From positions 1,833-11,325 of the forward strand of contig DLLC01000067.1 in the NCBI GenBank assembly GCA_002476625.1: 9,493 bases of DNA. Reading direction: 5' to 3'. This document shows positions 6,650-9,493 of this stretch, piece by piece. A program made the position numbers and the translations under genes. Below the pieces are notes generated by a model. The model did no database searches and had not been told where the DNA came from. It saw nothing but the letters and a program-made list of their open reading frames with translations. The stretch's first letter is position 1, and every line of letters starts with the position of its first letter. The DNA comes from Porphyromonadaceae bacterium UBA7572 (lineage in GTDB: Bacteria > Bacteroidota > Bacteroidia > Bacteroidales > Muribaculaceae).

Positions 6650-7504
6650 ATGACAAGCGACAAACGACCACAAATAGCACTCATCTACGACTTCGACGGC
6701 ACACTCGCCCCCGGTAACATGCAGGAATTCGGCTTCATTCAAGCCATTGGAGATGGTATTGAGCAATTCTGGAAGAAGTGCAACAGCCTTGCCAGCAACA
6801 ACGACGCCAACCATATCCTCACCTACATGTACACCATGCTCAACGAGGCACGCGCCGATGGCATCTCGCTGAAGCGTGAAAGTTTTATGAGGTTCGGATC
6901 CATGGTGAAGCTCTTTCCTGGCGTGGAGCAGTGGTTTTCCGTCGTCAATAAACTGGGCGACGAGCTCGGCCTCAATGTGAAGCACTACATTAATTCTTCC
7001 GGATTGAGGGAGATGATCGAAGGCACTTCCATTTGCCACGAGTTTGAGGCCATTTACAGTAGCACATACCTCTACAATGTGGACGGGGTGGCGTACTGGC
7101 CTGGTGTGGCGGTTGACTCCATCGCAAAAACACAATTCATCTTTAAAATAGCGCGAGGCATCAAAGAGCTTGGCGACAATCTGAAAGTGAACGAATACAT
7201 ACCCGACGACGAAATGCCCGTGCAATACAAGCACATGATATACTTTGGCGATGGTATGACCGATGTGCCAAGCATGGCGTTTATCCGCCATTTCGGTGGG
7301 CACTCCGTGGCAGTGTTTGCCGACGACAGCCACAAAGACCAGGCCAAGACACTAATAGAGCATAACAGAGTGGACTTCATCGCTAAAGCCGACTATAGCG
7401 AAAATGGTGAAATCTACCGCTTCGTGAAATCTATGCTCGAAAAAATGAAAGCCGACTATGAATTTGAGCAACTTCTAAAAAAGCACAAAGACACCTGCAT
7501 ATAA
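6650..7504 (+). CDS. HAD-superfamily hydrolase, phosphoserine-phosphatase-like; substrate unknown
   Basis: A 284-residue cytoplasmic protein with all four HAD motifs in order. Motif I is YDFDGTLAP, with nucleophile Asp14 and acid/base Asp16. Motif II is the serine in INSSG (114-118). Motif III is probably Lys160 in SIAKTQFIF. Motif IV is FGDGMTDVPSM (199-209), with the Mg2+ ligand pair around Asp201 and Asp205. A helical insertion of about 90 residues follows motif I, as in C1-type cap domains of the phosphoserine phosphatase group. The C-terminus is charged and helical (KSMLEKMKADYEFEQLLKKHK, within about 260-280). No signal peptide is present. The protein is probably a small-molecule phosphatase, but the sequence does not identify the substrate, and the menaquinone neighbours do not imply a quinone role. 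It has its own -7 box and ends facing the minus-strand gene at 7612. Confidence 0.88.
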   Translation: MTSDKRPQIALIYDFDGTLAPGNMQEFGFIQAIGDGIEQFWKKCNSLASNNDANHILTYMYTMLNEARADGISLKRESFMRFGSMVKLFPGVEQWFSVVNKLGDELGLNVKHYINSSGLREMIEGTSICHEFEAIYSSTYLYNVDGVAYWPGVAVDSIAKTQFIFKIARGIKELGDNLKVNEYIPDDEMPVQYKHMIYFGDGMTDVPSMAFIRHFGGHSVAVFADDSHKDQAKTLIEHNRVDFIAKADYSENGEIYRFVKSMLEKMKADYEFEQLLKKHKDTCI

Positions 7505-7539
7505 CGGCACACCTCATAATTCCACAAGCGTCTGTTCCT

Positions 7540-7588
7540 AAAAAAGTGAATTCCACCACCAATGCGGCATCACCTTTGGCAGTGGAAT
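7540..7588 (-). terminator. probable intrinsic terminator of the trxB/secreted-protein unit
   Basis: On the minus strand, ATTCCACTGCCAA (7588-7576) pairs with TTGGTGGTGGAAT (7562-7550). This gives a 13-pair stem with two G-U wobbles and a 13-nt loop. Four nucleotides after the stem comes a run of six U (7545-7540). It begins 24 nt past the stop of the minus-strand gene at 7612. Read in the plus direction, the two wobble positions become C/A mismatches and the downstream U-run is poor. The element therefore serves the minus strand better, although it may also help end the phosphatase transcript. Confidence 0.6.
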
Positions 7589-7611
7589 AATGAAATTATT
7601 TAAGCGACTGA

Positions 7612-8172
7612 CTACTTGATTTGCACCACTTTCGTTTTTGGCATAGGGGCATCTCCATTTGAAGGCATTCCATAGTAAGTGATACGCACTTTGCCATTCC
7701 CTATTTTCGCCACAGGCGGATTAGCATCGAAATCAGTGTCATCATCGCCAAGCCACACCGTGAAAGGCTCTACCGCATCCCCCCAGCCTTGCGGACGAAG
7801 CGTGAAAATACGATAAACCTGCCAAGAAGAAGTCACCCATCCTGGCTGAATGCCTATTTCATCTTTTCCGTCATCATTCAAATCGCCCAAGTTGCGCGGC
7901 ATTCCAAAGGCGCATTGCTTGATAAAGATGTCGGGGATTGAGGTGTCTGTGAATTTTAGCAATCCATTTAAGCCACTCAAATCATCGAGCTCGTCCCAAT
8001 GATCGGCCCCTTGTGGCGCTACAAAATACACATATTCATTCTTTCCATCACCATTAAAGTCGCCAATGGCATAATTACAGCCTCTCGGTGGTCGCAACTG
8101 CGAAAAGGAGGTAAAACACACCGACATAGCGCACACCGACATAAATAATTTCAGAACTATTCTTCTTATCAT
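7612..8172 (-). CDS. small secreted protein with two FG-GAP/EF-hand-like calcium-binding loops
   Basis: Function unknown. The 186-residue protein begins with a signal peptide: basic MIRRIVLK, then a hydrophobic stretch to about residue 22, with likely signal peptidase I cleavage near SFS-Q (24/25). No convincing lipobox surrounds the cysteines, so it is predicted periplasmic or exported. Two short repeats, GDFNGDGKNEYVYF (37-50) and GDLNDDGKDEIGI (96-108), match the D-x-(D/N)-x-D-G-x-x-(D/E) calcium loop of FG-GAP/VCBS or dockerin-like units. Ligands would be Asp38/Asn40/Asp42/Glu46 and Asp97/Asn99/Asp101/Glu105. A third acidic segment, LGDDDTDFDAN (141-151), is less regular. Two units are too few for a complete beta-propeller. 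It lies 12 bp after trxB and is probably co-transcribed with it, with a terminator just beyond its stop. Confidence 0.75.
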   Translation of the reverse strand: MIRRIVLKLFMSVCAMSVCFTSFSQLRPPRGCNYAIGDFNGDGKNEYVYFVAPQGADHWDELDDLSGLNGLLKFTDTSIPDIFIKQCAFGMPRNLGDLNDDGKDEIGIQPGWVTSSWQVYRIFTLRPQGWGDAVEPFTVWLGDDDTDFDANPPVAKIGNGKVRITYYGMPSNGDAPMPKTKVVQIK

Positions 8173-8184
8173 ATCAGATGCGTA

Positions 8185-9132
8185 TTATGGATTAACCAAG
8201 GAGTCAAGAAAACGTTTCACATCGAGAGCTGCACGGCAGCCCGACCCTGCTGCCACGATAGCCTGGCGATAATGCGGGTCGGCAACATCACCTGCGGCAA
8301 ACACCCCCTTCACACTGGTAGCAGTGGAGGTGCCGGAGAGTGTGATATAGCCCTGATCGTCAAGCGCCAGTTGCCCGTCAAGAAATCCCGTATTGGGATG
8401 ATGGCCTATGGCAAGGAAAAAGCCGTCGATTGCCACATCAAACGCCTGCTCATGGTCAGTGCCCCTAAACTTCACCAGATGCGCCCCTTCCACAAATTGA
8501 TCACCAAACAGCCCTATGGTATTGGTGTTGTATAGAATCTCAATGTTGTCTTTGTCGTTCACGCGCTTCTGCATTGCAGCCGAAGCCCGCAGGTAAGGTT
8601 TTCTCACTATCATATACACTTTCTTGGCAAGGTTGCTCAGGTAATATGCTTCCTCGCATGCGGTGTCACCACCACCGACCACTGCCACCACCTTCTTCCT
8701 GTAAAAAAAACCGTCGCAAGTGGCACAGGCCGACACGCCCATTCCCGCATATTTCTTTTCATCCGGCAGCCCGAGGTACTTGGCCGATGCCCCAGTTGCC
8801 ACTATCACAGACTGGGCGGTAAGCGTGTAGTTGCCATCAATGGTGGCCACAAAGGGATAGGTGGAGAGGTCGATAGATGTAACCACTCCCGACCGAATAT
8901 CTGCGCCCACATTCACAGCCTGCTGACGCATCTTTTCCATCAAGTCGCATCCCTCTACACCATCTGGAAAGCCTGGGTAGTTCTCTATGGTGGTGGTTTG
9001 TGTGAGCTGCCCGCCAGGCTGAATGCCCGAATACAGCACACTGTCAATTCCTGCCCTGGAAAGATAGATGGCAGCCGTGTAGCCGGCTGGACCAGCCCCC
9101 ACCACAAGGCATTTTGTATCGCTGATTTGCAT
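8185..9132 (-). CDS. trxB: thioredoxin-disulfide reductase
   Basis: A cytoplasmic FAD flavoenzyme that passes electrons from NADPH to thioredoxin. The 315 residues are a normal length for the low-molecular-weight bacterial type. In order they show the FAD-binding GAGPAG (12-17), GGQLTQTTTIENYPGFP (40-56), ATGA (112-115), the redox-active CATC (Cys136 and Cys139), the NADPH-domain GGGDTACEEA (153-162) and the C-terminal FAD motif GDVADPHYRQAIVAAGSG (281-298). The E. coli NADPH 2'-phosphate motif HRRDGFR reads VRKPYLR here (176-182). Arg177 and Arg182 are kept, and the middle Arg is replaced by Lys178, which should still favour NADPH. It lies between a LolA-like gene (47-bp gap) and the small secreted protein (12-bp gap), all on the same strand. 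Confidence 0.97.
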   Translation of the reverse strand: MQISDTKCLVVGAGPAGYTAAIYLSRAGIDSVLYSGIQPGGQLTQTTTIENYPGFPDGVEGCDLMEKMRQQAVNVGADIRSGVVTSIDLSTYPFVATIDGNYTLTAQSVIVATGASAKYLGLPDEKKYAGMGVSACATCDGFFYRKKVVAVVGGGDTACEEAYYLSNLAKKVYMIVRKPYLRASAAMQKRVNDKDNIEILYNTNTIGLFGDQFVEGAHLVKFRGTDHEQAFDVAIDGFFLAIGHHPNTGFLDGQLALDDQGYITLSGTSTATSVKGVFAAGDVADPHYRQAIVAAGSGCRAALDVKRFLDSLVNP

Positions 9133-9159
9133 AATATCAATAAGGAAAATCTCGGTTGT

Positions 9160-9189
9160 TAAAGATAATAATTAATAGTTTAGCGCAAG
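9160..9189 (-). promoter_or_regulatory. possible promoter for trxB
   Basis: On the minus strand, TATCTTTA (9167-9160) matches 7 of 8 positions of TAnnTTTG. A CTTG (9189-9186) lies 18 nt upstream, near the expected -33 TTTG position (usual spacing 19-21). The upstream element overlaps the end of the LolA-like gene. Both elements are imperfect, so trxB may instead be read through from that gene. Confidence 0.3.
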
Positions 9190-9493
9190 TCCACCACTTC
9201 TGTTCCTGCCGGTACCATCTTCTTATTGAATTTGAAAGTAGCAGCCGAAGTGGCAACCTTTGTCTTGTAGTTGCTGATTTTAAGGGTTTCGCTTCCTTTC
9301 TTGGTTGTATATACCGCCTTTGTCAGCACATAGCCACGGGTCACGTAAAGCGTGACCGACACCACCTTGCTTTTAGTCTTTGGCTTCAGCGTGATCACGT
9401 AGCCTGTGCCATTTTTCTTTGCACTCATCGTGTAGCCCGACTTTAGAGACTGCGCTGCAGCCAAAGGGTGAATCATCACAAGCTGCTGTGAGG
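9180..9493 (-). CDS. LolA-like outer-membrane lipoprotein carrier protein, C-terminal part (partial at right edge)
   Basis: The visible ~103 residues fit the C-terminal half of a LolA-fold protein. Family members are periplasmic chaperones that ferry lipoproteins from the LolCDE transporter to the outer membrane. The features are alternating beta strands (GYVITLKPK, VVSVTLYVT, VLTKAVYTTKKG, SETLKISNYKTK) ending in the FKFNKKMVPAGTEVVDLR terminus, which resembles Bacteroidales LolA-like proteins. The first potential starts, GTG 9479-9477 and the adjacent ATG, are probably internal. The frame stays open to the window edge, and the protein would otherwise lack its signal peptide and half the barrel. 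The lolA-trxB order, often with ftsK further upstream, is one I recall from Bacteroidales. The family call rests on the C-terminal pattern alone, so I leave the symbol blank. Confidence 0.7.
   Translation of the reverse strand, partial: SQQLVMIHPLAAAQSLKSGYTMSAKKNGTGYVITLKPKTKSKVVSVTLYVTRGYVLTKAVYTTKKGSETLKISNYKTKVATSAATFKFNKKMVPAGTEVVDLR

Noticed and set aside
6596..7333. A 245-codon minus-strand reading frame opposite the HAD phosphatase
   Set aside because: It is the complement of a gene with all four HAD motifs. The translation is rich in His and Val with no family signature.
1..9493. A previously undescribed defence or mobile system
   Set aside because: No transposase, integrase, reverse transcriptase, nuclease or toxin motif is visible. 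Apart from the truncated first gene, every gene fits ordinary metabolism or envelope functions.

Overview
The window looks like a chromosomal segment of a Bacteroidota species, probably order Bacteroidales. Three things point there. Two promoter-like boxes match the Bacteroidetes -7 consensus TAnnTTTG. No start codon has a Shine-Dalgarno sequence. The menaquinone genes and the lolA-trxB pair are arranged as I recall them from Bacteroidales. GC content looks moderate; a Muribaculaceae or Prevotella-like origin is possible, but I cannot settle the genus.

Layout. (1) Positions 1-452 hold the 3' end of an unidentified, AT-rich gene cut by the left edge. It encodes two copies of a roughly 33-residue module. 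(2) Positions 511-6601 hold a plus-strand menaquinone (vitamin K2) operon: menI-like thioesterase, menF, menD, menB, menC, menE. Stop/start overlaps link menI-menF and menD-menB (ATGA), and menC-menE overlap by 22 nt. The only real break is a repeat-containing gap of about 155 bp between menB and menC. (3) A plus-strand HAD-family phosphatase at 6650-7504 has its own -7 box. (4) On the minus strand, reading leftward from the right edge, come the 3' end of a LolA-like gene, trxB (thioredoxin reductase), and a small secreted protein with two FG-GAP/EF-hand-like calcium loops. This unit ends at a hairpin with a U-tract in the convergent gap 7505-7611.

How the genes work together. MenF makes isochorismate from chorismate and MenD makes SEPHCHC. 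A MenH-type step, not encoded here, would give SHCHC. MenC makes o-succinylbenzoate, MenE activates it to OSB-CoA, MenB closes the ring to DHNA-CoA, and the MenI-like hotdog enzyme would release DHNA. menH, menA and the final methyltransferase are absent from the window. The order F-D-B-C-E is the E. coli order with menH removed and menI added in front.

I see no CRISPR array, tRNA, rRNA, insertion sequence or phage gene. Most of the window is ordinary core metabolism. The points most worth a second look are the duplicated module at the left edge, the missing menH, the menB-menC repeat gap, and the strand-asymmetric terminator hairpin.
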